Below, piece by piece: positions 44,784 through 55,217 of a DNA stretch of 64,000 bases (position 1 is its first letter; each line of letters starts with the position of its first letter). The notes beneath the pieces were generated by a model. The model was not told where the DNA came from. It was given only the letters and a program-made list of their open reading frames with translations, and did no database searches. The position numbers were made by a program, and so were the translations under genes. Source of the stretch: Collybia mongolica (taxonomy: Eukaryota > Basidiomycota > Agaricomycetes > Agaricales > Clitocybaceae); the NCBI GenBank assembly GCA_013420905.1, contig JAAXNY010000021.1, positions 62,001 through 126,000 on the forward strand, read 5' to 3'.

Positions 44784-46238
44784 ATGCCTTTTCAGTCAAA
44801 ATTCATTGCCGAGCCCAAAACCGCAGCAGTAAGTCCGCCTTTTATTGGAGGCTCAAACTCACACAAGGCAACTATCTCTCAGATTGTAGGTTGTCTTTTC
44901 AGGTAAGTCTCTTCTCCTTGTACAAGTAACTGATCAATGATCTTTCCTCCTACAGTGGTGGTGGAGTGAGTACAAATAGCTGTCTATCATCCCCTAAGTC
45001 TGTTGATGATAGCATATTCCCAGCCTAAGGGTGGCGTTGAGAAGGGACCCATTCACATCGTTGAAGCCGGCCTCGAACGTCAGCTTACTGCACTCGGGTG
45101 GAAAGTCAATTTCGATGGATATCATAAATTCGAAGACATTAAAGCTGAGGAAGGCCCACCCATTGGGAATTTGAAGAACCCGAGGTTGGTCTCACAAGTC
45201 AATGAATCCGTTGCAAAGGCTATCGGTGGCCACGAAAGCAAAGGTTACCTTCCTATCACCCTCGGAGGCGATCATTCTCTGGTTTGTGCTTATCCTAGTT
45301 CCGCAGACCCTGTTGAAATCGGAAGGTTTGAATGAATTACAGGCCATGGGTAGTATCTCGGGCACTATGAGGTAATCCTTATTTTCTGCCCATTTCACGT
45401 AGAATCTCTCATTTTATAGCGTCCACCCGAACACATGCGTATTTTATATTGATGCACACGCCGATATCAACACCCCCGAAACGTCGGGCTCAGGTATCAC
45501 TAGTGTCTGATCTGTTTGTGCTCATTGACTTTTTCAACGGATTATCTTCAGGAAACATACATGGCATGCCCCTCTCCTTCGTTTTAGGTCTTGGAAATAA
45601 AATCCCGGAATTTGCCTGGATAAAGCCAATCTTGGAAGCCAGACGCCTAGTATATATTGGCCTCCGGGACCTGGATACAACCGAGAAACACATTTTGCAC
45701 GAAAATAATATCAAGGCCTTCAGTATGCATGAGGTCGATAAATACGGCATCGGTAAAGTTGTAGAGATGGCGCTTGACCACGTTAATCCGAACAGAGATT
45801 TGCCCATCCACGTCAGCTTCGATATAGATGCCTTAGACCCTTCTGTTGCTCCCGCAACGGTTTTTCCGGTAAGGAAAAGTAGCTGAATATTGATGATCAT
45901 GTACTCACATTTCCGTTCCCTAGGTTCGTGGAGGACTGTCATTCAGAGAGGGGCGTTACATCTGCGAAGCTATATCTGATTCCGGATTGTTAGTGGCCTT
46001 GGATATTGTGGTACGCCTACCTCCTTTCAGTCACTCAAAGGTCACTGACTTAAGTATAGGAGGTCAACCCAACAATTGGTGGTGACGTCGGTGTCAGGCA
46101 AACCGTTGCAGTGGCTTGCTCCTTGGTGAGATCGGCGTTAGGTCAGTTTTTTCCTTTAACGCGAATCTTGAACATTATTGGAGGCTGATTCGGTTTTCCA
46201 TAAAAAACCAAACAGGGGAAACTTTAGCTAAACTCTAG
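44784..46238 (+). CDS. Arginase
   Basis: About nine exons, ATG at 44784, TAG at 46236-46238. Family motifs: VGCLFSGGGPKGGVEKGP, YLPITLGGDHSL (first metal His), TCVFYIDAHADINTPETSGS (Asp/His metal ligands), GNIHGMPLSFVLGLG, VSFDIDALDPSVAPAT (two metal Asp), VRGGLSFREGRYICEAI, LVALDIVEVNPTIGGD and the end SALGETLAKL. Arginase hydrolyses L-arginine to ornithine and urea with two manganese ions; all metal-binding residues are present. Cytosolic. One oddity: the usual TGTP before VRGG reads TVFP here, at an exon end, so either substitution or a misplaced intron border. No targeting peptide. Confidence 0.9.
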
Positions 46239-46517
46239 CATAACATTAAATGAACAAAGCGTCCAGTAATATTATCGTTGAGTACTGGTAGCTAATTTAG
46301 GGCGGGAAATCAACATAACAAATGTGCATACTAATTCACGCCAAGGTCGGTACCTTACATACGGAGCAGCAATGTTAAAAGAGGTAGACATGCATGAACA
46401 TTTATGGTTAGGGATGTAGAGACGTATGACCTGACAGAAAATATCCCGTATCTTTAGGATCCGAAGAGGTGCATAGTTCTTAAGAGTGCGTTTCGGTTAC
46501 GTACAGTCGTGCGGGTT

Positions 46518-46969
46518 TCATACTGGGCATGTAGGAGGATGAGGGTTGGAAATGGCTGTGGTAGGACACCCAAGGGCTGGTCCACCGCCTGCACCAGTGG
46601 CAGGGTTCTAAGTTCCGTGAGTGGTCAAATCACAACTACGATAAACAAATCCTCTCACATAGAAACACGCTTGAGTTGTGCCCGCATCGTAACTGCCCCG
46701 CCAAGTATCAGAGATCTAGTATCAAGCCGAAGTAATAACTCTATGAGTGACGTACTAGCAGAAGATCGCATATGGGTTGATTTGCTGGCGGTCGAGCGTC
46801 AGGCCGCCCGGGCCAACTGGTGGGCAACAAAACAGCTACAGGGGAAACATGGATATTGGTGAAAGATTAACGAAAACAAAATACATACCCCCGGTGGTGG
46901 AATAGGAGGCTGCGCGTAAGCCATAGCGACAAATGAGAGTACAGTCGCAGTCGCAGGAAGAAAGCGCAT
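46518..46969 (-). CDS. Small secreted cysteine-rich protein
   Basis: Four exons that join in one frame: 46889-46969, 46756-46835, 46659-46692 and 46518-46607, with introns of 53, 63 and 51 bp... the first spans 46836-46888. The 94-residue product has a signal peptide (MRFLPATATVLSFVAMAYAQ), then PPIPPPG, LFCCPPVGPGG, INPYAIFCYYDAGTTQACFY, ATGAGGGPALGCPTTAIS and a TCPV end: six cysteines after cleavage. Secreted, disulfide-stabilised; like the small cysteine-rich effector-like proteins of mushrooms. No single exon is long, so the gene is easily missed. Function unknown. Confidence 0.7.
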
Positions 46970-47039
46970 TTAGATCTAGCTGGGTGGAGTGTACGTGTCC
47001 GGGGTGACGATCTAAGTTGGGTGATTTCGACTCTTTAAA

Positions 47040-47146
47040 TAGCTGCAGCCTCGCTCTCCATTCCAGGGATGGTGAGGTATTCGTACTTGTGGCGGACCCT
47101 GTGCGGCGACATCTGACCGTTCTGGGACAACTTGATGAGTGTCAAA
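47040..47146 (-). other. Orphan coding-like segment
   Basis: Minus strand reads MGLTLIKLSQNGQMSPHRVR and continues to MESEAAAI-stop at about 47040. It has good codon character but only ~33 residues; it could be the last exon of an unrecognised gene. No partner exon found. Confidence 0.25.
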
Positions 47147-47260
47147 CCCATATCAATTTAAACACTCGAGCGCCAGGAAGATGAATCATTTCGGGTATAC
47201 AACTCGGCATAGAATGGACTCAAATGGTTGGCGCCAGTGATAGAGAAACGCTAGCACAGA

Positions 47261-47706
47261 TATGGGAGACGTGCCTCAATTGAACGGGATCGAGGGGCGT
47301 TGGGGGGACACGTTTCTGAGAATTGCAAAGAGATATCTTTACGACGAGGTATAAGGGTCATTGGAGCGATTGTGATCCAACATAATGGCCAGGAACAGTG
47401 GGCCGAAATCCACATACATAGGCGCTCGAAGATAAAAGATCTGACCAAAAATAGAACATTCAGCACGATTTATGAGAACATCTACTGGGGCGACAAAACG
47501 GACCCATGGATCATCCTCTGGCCTTCGAGGAAACAGGGTACGAGATTGGTATTACGAAAGGTGGTGGTAAGTCGCGGTTAAGCGCGTGTACCCAAGATTT
47601 TTATACAAAGTTCACCTTCCCTGCAAGGGATGAAGCAGCTGAGTGTAAAAACCTGGGTAAAATGAGGCGAAGCGTGGCTGCTAGGTCTCGCAGGAAATAT
47701 GGATAG
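47261..47706 (+). CDS. Possible spliced gene, unrecognised
   Basis: ATG at about 47261 starts MGDVPQLNGIEGRWGDTFLR; after a possible ~45-bp intron the frame reads EQWAEIHIHRRSKIKDLTKN and WGDKTDPWIILWP, then in another frame LAFEETGYEIGITKGGG, and after a GTAAG..AG intron DFYTKFTFPARDEAAECKNL to a stop at 47704-47706. The frame change near 47505 is not explained by an obvious intron. May be a gene with one wrong exon border or a recent pseudogene. Confidence 0.3.
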
Positions 47707-48071
47707 ACATACAAACATTTTCGTCGATTGATGGAAAAAGAAGATGTCTTTGATGATATTGATTTTACACGTTTCGGCCGAAGTAAGGTCGGTGTGATGT
47801 TGATAACACGTTGAAGTGTTAAAATATATGTAGTAATTTTCGAATCAAATATTCGAATCAAACACGCGTGCGTAAATAGTGTTACAATGTGATTAAGTCT
47901 TACGAACATTGGTCAAAACGATAAATAGTTTTTAATGACTGTGCTATGAAAAATGGGAAAAACCAAATTTCGCCTACAACGCAGAAGGTAATAAAAAAGA
48001 GCTATTTTAATATAATATCTTTCTCCGATGAAATACATATATCACAATATTCACACATGAGTTTCCACTCT
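47707..48071. other. AT-rich intergenic DNA
   Basis: No gene seen; 3' side of the lectin gene. Confidence 0.4.
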
Positions 48072-49268
48072 TTAGGTCCAGACCTGATTGTTGTTGTTGT
48101 TGGTGCACTGCCAAGTTTGAATACCATTCCCATTGGAAAGATTTCCGTTGGTAAGATCAAGGCATTGACCTATACATAACCGTTCAGTCTTCGCAACGTG
48201 GGGTACAACGATACAAAACAAACCTTGCCCAGTGAGAGCAATTCTGTTATCGTTGGTATAATACCAGGATTGAGCCGCAAGGCCTTTGTAACATGTCCAA
48301 ATTTTCATGCCAACGCCATTCCTGGGAGCTGAGTTCCGAGATAATGAGAAACGAAAGAGAGATACGATAGAGTTGGTAAGGACGTACAAGAGCCAGCATC
48401 TAAACAGAAATTTGTCCCGGCAACCTGAACCTTGGTGTTTCCACGACTGATTAGCCAGTTCTGAGCACCAGTGCCGTTGCAATCATAACTAGACCCCATA
48501 TTTCAGTCATGCCGCACAAAATTTGAAAACAATTCTTACATTTGAACGGGAGTTCCGTTGGCGAAGACGGCACCACGAACATCGAGACACTTGTTATTAT
48601 TTCTGTTGGGATTGATGGTAGTTCCGTTGTTGACAGGGGGAAGGACAGGAGGGAAGAGACCAGTCGGGCAGAATGTCACAGTATAACCAGTGTTGGGGGT
48701 GGGGCACGCATACAAAGGAGGGGTGGGTGCTTCCCCAGTAGGGTTAGGGAAGGAGGTGGGTGGACTCGAGAATGCGTTGTTGCAGGTGAGAGAATTGCAG
48801 GCCGCAGTTACACAGAAGCCGGATTGCTAGTAAGCGTCAAGATGTGAATATATGCCCCTAATTTTTTGCGGCTACTCACAACAGGGCGGTTGTTCGGGTT
48901 GATCTCGATGCCGGTGTTGAAGTTACTGGAATCTTTGACGATGTAGTAGTAGTCGTCCTGTAAGAAACGAAACGGGAGAAATGTCAAAATAGGAGAAGTA
49001 AAATACGACGTCGACCTACAGGTCCGAAGAATCCAGCCCTGGTTGTACCAGATCCGGAAGAAGAGCCACCATTGACGTTGGTGTAGATAAATCCGGAAAA
49101 GTTATTGCTGAAGGTACGAATTATGTTATCTCCACTCGTAACAGGACCCTGTGAGTTTCCGTTGATGTAAACATTGATCGTCGAAGGACAGTTGTTGACG
49201 ATGTTATAGCGGCGGACAGCCTGAGCGAGGAGAGGAGCGGCGAGAAGATAGATGGTGGAGGAAATCAT
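48072..49268 (-). CDS. Secreted thaumatin-like plus ricin-B-type lectin protein
   Basis: About six exons, ATG at 49266-49268, TAA at 48072-48074. Signal peptide MISSTIYLLAAPLLAQAVRR. N-terminal part (YNIVNNCPSTINVYINGNSQ, AGFFGP, DDYYYIVKDSS, FCVTAACNSLTCNNAF, YTVTFCPTG) resembles fungal thaumatin-like/osmotin-type secreted domains. A Pro-rich linker leads to a beta-trefoil of the ricin-B/CBM13 type: NNNKCLDVRGAVFANGTPVQ, AQNWLISRG, FCLDAGS, IWTCYKGLAAQSWYY, CLDLTNGNLSNGNGIQTWQC and a QVWT end, with repeated CLD and QxW motifs. This is a carbohydrate-binding lectin fold, without any catalytic toxin chain. Expected extracellular or wall-bound sugar binding. The trefoil looks complete or slightly short. 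Confidence 0.85.
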
Positions 49269-49806
49269 TGTGATGCGATGTGAGAGGGATGAGAATGGTC
49301 GAAGTACACAGCTGTATTTATGTAGTTGTGCTACGCTATTTTTGTCATGCGGAGGAAATATTCCGTGTCTTACATGTAGGGGTCCAACGGAGTCGAGTGG
49401 ATGGCGCGCTCTAGGGGCTCAAGTAGAGGAGGTAGTGGGACCTATTCCACATGTTAGTTAAAGGGTACCAAGCTTTTATTTTTAGACCATACACCAAGCC
49501 CACATGCTGAGGACAGGCTAAGGCGGTGTTTTGCTGTAGCGCGTGTTTTGTAGAAGAAGTTCGGTCGCAATCAGGAGCGCTGCCGTCGGGATTGGATGAC
49601 GCTCATCCAAGACAACCTGCTCGGCCGCATGATATAGTTTCCAGCACTGTTCGTTCCGAGGTCAAATTGGCGGCATAAATTCGCCTAATGAATTTCAAAC
49701 GCGGGGTGAGATAATGTATCGAGAGGCATAAGTAGGTAATATGTTATTAAAAAAATGGGAATATAGTAGCATGAAAAGGAGAGCTTTACATATCCGGATA
49801 CTGCCC
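49269..49806. other. Promoter region of secreted lectin
   Basis: About 540 bp; TGTATTTATG near 49312 may serve as TATA region for the minus-strand lectin gene. No gene. Confidence 0.4.
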
Positions 49807-52269
49807 CTATGGCTGTTTGGGTGGGGGGAAGAACATCATTCTATGTTTCCGCTGGGATTTGATCGGGAGGGGTGCGGCATCATGTGGGGCAGAGGGTTTC
49901 AGACAAGGAACAGGTGTGGATATGTCTGGCGTGGACCACGGTGAACCGTTCGCCGACGTCGTTCCGGCCCTGGAACGAGTAGGCGGGGAATCATCCAAGT
50001 CCATGGCGAAAAGATGCGCCAACGGATGTGAGGAAAGAATTGAGCCCGGGCCGGGGTCTATTGGATGCCGGGGGACCTGGGGAGAGAATGTCGAATACGA
50101 TGTAGAGGGAGACTCTGGTACCTTGGCCTCGTCTTCTACGTCCACAGACATCTGGCTCTGAGAATCCATCATCTGCACATGGCGCCGTAGATCGTCCACC
50201 TGAGACTGCAGCCGCTGCACTTCGAGATCTCGGTCCAACCTCCGGACAGCATCCTCCCGCATCTGCTGCTTAAGACTCCTAATCTCATCTAACAATTCAC
50301 CAACGATGGGAGAGTCGGGTATGGAAGATACAGATGCGGAGGCTGACGTCGATGCCACCGACATAAATTGCCGGGAATGCACGGTCGGACTGGTCGTGGT
50401 ACCCTGTTCTAAGGAATCCAAGACACCAGACAACGTCTCCCTGAACAATGACATTACCTGCCTCACTACCGAACCACTATCGTGATCCGATTGCAAACCC
50501 TCGTCTGACAGCGTTTGGCAGCGATACGTCGACACACTCGATAAACTCATGTCCCTCACGTTTGGGTCGAACGCGTGTTCACTGGGCTCAGGGCGACGAC
50601 TCCATGCACGAGGCGCTTGGCTTATACTCGTGGGCTCGGCATCCATGATCTCCATCTCCATTAACGCAGGCGGAGCCGGCTCTTGCACAGGCTCCGCCGA
50701 ACTCTGCGCTTCTCGATCTTCCTCTGGTACCTCCTCGACCGGTGGCTCTGGATCCACTTGCCGCGCCTTTCCAGCCGCTACCTCACTCCGGACATCTGTC
50801 GAACCCTCCGGACTGACGGCTGTAAGACTCGACGTAGGGGCAACTGTACTGGATCTAGAGAGCGTCGGTGACTGGGCCTTGGGTGTAGCTTCTCGTTGAG
50901 GCAGCTCGACAGGCTGTTGCGGGAAATTCTCATTCACGTTCGGTTCAACCTCCGTCGATGGATCTCCGCGGACAGGCTCATCCACGCCCTCTACCCCCCG
51001 ATCGCGCAGTACCGGGCGAACTGGTTTGCCGAGTTTCTGTACCCGCTGCAGGGCGGCCTGGACTCGCGCATCCCACGCACTCAATTTATTTTCTGAAGGT
51101 GACGGCTGCTCGCTCAGACCCTTCATAAACCGCGATGGCGATTGGGAACTCTCCGAACGGGGGAGGGGGCGCGACGTTTGGGAGGTCGGGGGGCTCATTT
51201 CTACGCCGGGCGGCAGCACAAGCTCGCTCCGTTGTGGTTCTGCGCTCACCGTGCGTATGGGGAGTACGTCCACAGCGAAGTTGGCTAGAGGGGTGGGAGG
51301 TGTATCGGAGGGGCTGAGCGGAAGTGGTAGTAGCGGCGAAGGAGGACCTTGGGCTGGCGGCGAAAACGGAAGCGGTGGTATCAGCGGCAAGGACGGTTCT
51401 TGGGCTGGTGGCGGAGTATTATGATTGACGGGATCGGGATAGGGATTCTGGTCTGTATCCTTGTCCCCGTCCTCTTCCTCTGGCGGTGACGTCTCATCCG
51501 CATTTCCCATCTCTATGTCCTGCGAGAAAACAACAGGAGGATCTTCCACACTTACCCCACTATCATCCATGGTAATTGTATCAGGGTCCACTTCGGGAAT
51601 AATTATGTCAGCCGAACTGATGCCAACAGGTTCCGGGTGTTGCGCAACAATGGATTCAGGTTCCGGAATTTCCGTATCCGAGGCCTGTAATACGGACTCA
51701 TGGGCGATGGATATTGGTTCGACGACTTTCGCCGATACGATCGACACATAAAGGTCGTCGGGGTTGGTCGTCCGGGTGCACGTGGGCTCAACGTCCATGG
51801 ATTTCCCTGTAGTCGTCGCGTCATCGGTATGATTGTCTGTAGCAGTGGAAGGGGGTTGTTCAAAGTCAGGAGTCGAGGCGAGATCGATGATTTCGTGGTC
51901 TTTTGATAATCCCCGGCGAAAAAAGTTGGGGTTATCAACCATTTGCTCTAGCTTAATGGTGATAGCGGTGGGTGAGAGATACACATCAGTCTTGCCGGGG
52001 GTCGAATCATTGTGGGCGTCTTTTGAGGTGAGTGGCGGTGGAGGGTTCTTGGATTCTTCGGCCTTTTCGGCAGCGGTTTCCGCCGCATGTGAGCGATTTC
52101 GTGATGCCTCTAAGTTGTGGTTGGTTTCCCAGTGCAATCGACCCCCGATGAAGCTTAGTCCACGTGTAAATTCATCGAAAGTAATCCCATTATTTATTTC
52201 GTCTCTCGTGAGGCTGAAGCCTTTATGGCCTTTCAGAACGAAGCGGACCCAATCTGATAACACAGCCAT
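49807..52269 (-). CDS. Large Pro-rich, coiled-coil ORF, unknown
   Basis: Intronless 820-residue frame from ATG 52267-52269. N-terminal ~45 residues (MAVLSDWVRFVLKGHKGFSL, NNGITFDEFTRGLSFIGGRL) look folded; then low-complexity acidic and Pro-rich DNA (PLPFSPPAQGPPSPLLPLPL), a Ser-rich part, and near the C-terminus a coiled coil (LLDEIRSLKQQMREDAVRRL, LEVQRLQSQVDDLRRHVQMM). It overlaps the upstream ORF by 37 bp in another frame (-1 relative to it), so the two may be made as one product by frameshift or splicing. No domain recognised. Confidence 0.55.
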   Translation of the reverse strand: MAVLSDWVRFVLKGHKGFSLTRDEINNGITFDEFTRGLSFIGGRLHWETNHNLEASRNRSHAAETAAEKAEESKNPPPPLTSKDAHNDSTPGKTDVYLSPTAITIKLEQMVDNPNFFRRGLSKDHEIIDLASTPDFEQPPSTATDNHTDDATTTGKSMDVEPTCTRTTNPDDLYVSIVSAKVVEPISIAHESVLQASDTEIPEPESIVAQHPEPVGISSADIIIPEVDPDTITMDDSGVSVEDPPVVFSQDIEMGNADETSPPEEEDGDKDTDQNPYPDPVNHNTPPPAQEPSLPLIPPLPFSPPAQGPPSPLLPLPLSPSDTPPTPLANFAVDVLPIRTVSAEPQRSELVLPPGVEMSPPTSQTSRPLPRSESSQSPSRFMKGLSEQPSPSENKLSAWDARVQAALQRVQKLGKPVRPVLRDRGVEGVDEPVRGDPSTEVEPNVNENFPQQPVELPQREATPKAQSPTLSRSSTVAPTSSLTAVSPEGSTDVRSEVAAGKARQVDPEPPVEEVPEEDREAQSSAEPVQEPAPPALMEMEIMDAEPTSISQAPRAWSRRPEPSEHAFDPNVRDMSLSSVSTYRCQTLSDEGLQSDHDSGSVVRQVMSLFRETLSGVLDSLEQGTTTSPTVHSRQFMSVASTSASASVSSIPDSPIVGELLDEIRSLKQQMREDAVRRLDRDLEVQRLQSQVDDLRRHVQMMDSQSQMSVDVEDEAKVPESPSTSYSTFSPQVPRHPIDPGPGSILSSHPLAHLFAMDLDDSPPTRSRAGTTSANGSPWSTPDISTPVPCLKPSAPHDAAPLPIKSQRKHRMMFFPPPKQP

Positions 52270-53015
52270 AAGTGTGTTATGTAAGGAGCCAAATCAGTAG
52301 TGGACGCACCGCCTTTTAATATATCCCTCTCATATTCCTCTTCTTTATACTCAAGCCAAAAATCCCTCACAAAGTCTTCCCGATTGACTAGCCACCGTCG
52401 GTAATACCTCGTAAGTGCACGGTCGAACATTGGGCACCTCCACATCCTATCCATCCCCGCAGCGCCCATCGCGGCCTTAGCCTGCTCTAAAAACCCGTTG
52501 CACAGCCGCGAAACGTGAAGGATGTCGAATTTGTAATCATCCCACTCTTCGTTCCGTTTCGCCGACGTCATGACGAGCCGTAAGGACTCCCACTGGAACT
52601 TCGCTGCAAACATGAGGGGAAGGCGGTAGCCACGAGGCACGATGGTGATGTCGCCGTTTTGGTCGGTAACCTCACACCACGGACTTTGTGCATGTGAAAG
52701 ACGAGGCGGAATGGAGAAGCCGTTTTTACAAAGGTAACCAATGATCTGGTCTTCATCCCAGTTATCTGGTTTTATGTATTCGAGCTCGTCTGGGTGTTTC
52801 CAAGGTCGACGCCGGTTGAGGAGGACGGAGGGAGGTTTGGTGCGAGATGGGGCGGAGGTGGTGTGTTGGGGTTCATTGAGAGTGGCTTCCTTTGGTTCCC
52901 ACTTCACCCGCTCCCACTCAGGTGTCCCTGATGGCGTGGTAGCAGCTGGCTCTTTGTGGAGGGCGGCTCTCGTGTGTATTCCAGAGCGACGAACGGGGAT
53001 TGTTGTTCTGGCCAT
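52233..53015 (-). CDS. Intronless ORF upstream of and overlapping the 820-residue ORF
   Basis: 260 residues from ATG 53013-53015. N-terminus is basic and low complexity; the body is protein-like: RRRPWKHPDELEYIKPDNWD, EDQIIGYLCKNGFSIPPRLS, VPRGYRLPLMFAAKFQWESL, RLVMTSAKRNEEWDDYKFDI and RYYRRWLVNREDFVRDFWLE. Gag-like layouts (short first ORF, -1 overlap with a long second ORF) come to mind, but no protease, reverse transcriptase or zinc knuckle is present, so a retroelement is not supported. Family unknown. Confidence 0.55.
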   Translation of the reverse strand: MARTTIPVRRSGIHTRAALHKEPAATTPSGTPEWERVKWEPKEATLNEPQHTTSAPSRTKPPSVLLNRRRPWKHPDELEYIKPDNWDEDQIIGYLCKNGFSIPPRLSHAQSPWCEVTDQNGDITIVPRGYRLPLMFAAKFQWESLRLVMTSAKRNEEWDDYKFDILHVSRLCNGFLEQAKAAMGAAGMDRMWRCPMFDRALTRYYRRWLVNREDFVRDFWLEYKEEEYERDILKGGASTTDLAPYITHLWLCYQIGSASF

Positions 53016-54582
53016 GCGAGGCGTGGAAATTCGTCAAACCGCTCGCTTGGGGTCTTGATCCCGGATTACGAATGTTCGGCTGGAAAGCTAGGCTTTTCGA
53101 CGGACAGGAATGTAGGTGATAGATAGAGAATGGAGGATGTCACCGATGAAAGGGAGATGGAGAAATAGGCCAGCAGACGAGAATGAAGTCCGAAGCAACT
53201 CTGCAAAAACTAAGTCGACGACGAAGCCACTGAAAACAAACAACCATCAACCAAAATTCCCATCCCCACACAACGTTCAGGGTACATGCTGCCCCTCGCT
53301 GCCAAGCTGTAATGCTGTCGCCTTCCACACACTTTACTTACTTCTAGGCAAATGTATTACTTATCCTCCTATTTCGAACTGTAAGACAGATATCAAAAAT
53401 TTCCTGGTGTTCGAAACAAAATCCGCTAAGTGCCTTACAAGTGATATCGAACATCATAGAATCAACCCAAACAGTGGCGAGCTGGCTATTATGCTGGAAA
53501 GCTCTCTGGACTCCTCTGCAGGCGCAGCACAGTGGGCTAGGGGTGTTGTTTGAGAGATCCGGATAACTAGACCATCCGTCTAGAAGACATGGCGACATGA
53601 TCTAAAAACATCATCACTTGGGTTTCACACATACACGACTGATTAATACCATGCTGATTGAAGTACTTTGAGCTATGAGAAGGCTTTCGACATACTTCGC
53701 TGCAGGCATCACATCATCCATCGCTCTTTTCTCCCCAAGAAAACGAACAAGAAAAAAGGCACCTGATGAACCACCCACACAAATAACTTTTTCAGCGATC
53801 AGAATAATGTATCCGAGTCCCCAGAAACACCATACCATGGCCCTTAAGAGTCGCTTGTAACCTCCCAGCATCCCTGGAAAACCTTTAAAACTTGGAACTA
53901 GGTGCTCAATTAATTTCTTCCACCCCCTGCTCCAAGTCGTGCCCTACGCCCACCCAACTGATCGTTATCACGCTAACTTGGCTGATGTCATTTTCTGTAT
54001 CGCGAACAGAGGAGCCCCAGCACACGCTTTGGTTGAATAAAACGCGGGTCTCCTCCACGATTAAAAATGTGAAAGGTGCCTAAAGATATATACATAGACA
54101 AACGTGGAAGGAACCTGGGTCTAGAGAGAAGCAATATTCAGTAGGAGTACTCTGGTACAACTTATGGAAGGATGACACAAACAGTAGCAGATTCGGCATC
54201 CCTCCTTCTCCACTCTCAGTCAATTGTAACTCTGGGTGCCTATCCCAATCCGAGGTCCATAAATAACGATCGTATTTAGATCGGGTTAAGGGCCCCCGCC
54301 CGTCCCCAGACCTCGGCATGATGTACCATACTCCAAACGGAAACCCCAGTTGATCCCATAATTAGTTATACTGTTACTCCCAGTGCCGGCTCTACCGGGG
54401 GTGGTACTAGGGTTCGACAATCGGAAAAAGTTAGGAAAAGGGGAGGCCAAGAAACCGAATTCCTATTTCTGTCATCGAACTCTGGTCCTGGGGCTTATCC
54501 ACCACACTGTGGGTACATAATCTTACAATAGTTCTCATCAAGACACGAACTTGGAACGTGGTACCTGGTGTCGGAGGAGCCA
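53016..54582. other. Intergenic, no supported gene
   Basis: Short frames only, none with family motifs. A hydrophobic minus-strand frame at 53614-53871 has no convincing gene context. Confidence 0.4.
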
Positions 54583-55217
54583 TAATAGGGTCGTACAAAG
54601 TTGAACGCAGATTCGCAGACGCAGACGCTTTCCCGCATATGCACCGGATTATGTAAGAATTTTTCGAAGTCCGTTTTGTGACACAGTGTGACTTTTAGGA
54701 TAGCGAGCCGCGAGCGCATCGAAAGTTTACCCAGCGATACCCCCCACCGCCGTCGCGGTTATTCCACACGGTTCTTACGTATACATTTAACTCTTTATAC
54801 ACAAAATTTGTTCCCAACTTGACTCTGGGACACGCCAATTAATACCCATCACCTTCGAATGGACGAGATTCTTCACCCCAGAATCTATTCAAAGGCTCCG
54901 AAGTTCAAATCCGCGCTAAATTTATTCCTACAAATCATAGTCATACTTGTTTACAATCTATAAAGTCTTTTTAGGTGCTCAGGTTCTCATAGAATGACGA
55001 AAAAATATTTCGTGTGATCATCATAGTAAGGTAGGCTCGGGTGATATCCTTGCAAGTAGAGATTGGAGGGATAATCATATTATACTGACTTGAATCCTGA
55101 TTCCTGACTCTACAGCGTGACGGAGCGGAGTATAAACTTTCACCTTACATAACGGTGCATATGCGGGAAAGCGTCTGCGTCTGCGAATTTGCGTTCAACT
55201 TTGTACGACCCTAATAT
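54583..55217. repeat. Small inverted repeat, ~74-bp arms
   Basis: Left arm 54583-54656 (contains TCGTACAAAGTTGAACGCAG and GACGCTTTCCCGCATATGCA) is repeated in reverse at 55143-55217 with a few mismatches and a 2-bp gap; the spacer is about 490 bp with no transposase. A foldback element or inverted insertion of a short sequence. Confidence 0.8.

Noticed and set aside
50549..51424. Plus-strand Ser/Gly-rich ORFs at 50549-50899 and 51026-51424
   Set aside because: Antisense shadows of the Pro/Ser-rich minus-strand ORF.
49807..53015. LTR retrotransposon gag-pol
   Set aside because: The -1 overlap fits, but there are no LTRs, zinc knuckle, protease, reverse transcriptase or integrase motifs.
54495..54719. 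Minus-strand ORF ending in a YPQCGG-like motif, suggesting a CBM1 domain
   Set aside because: Only the short motif fits; the rest lacks the CBM1 cysteine pattern, and the frame overlaps the inverted repeat.
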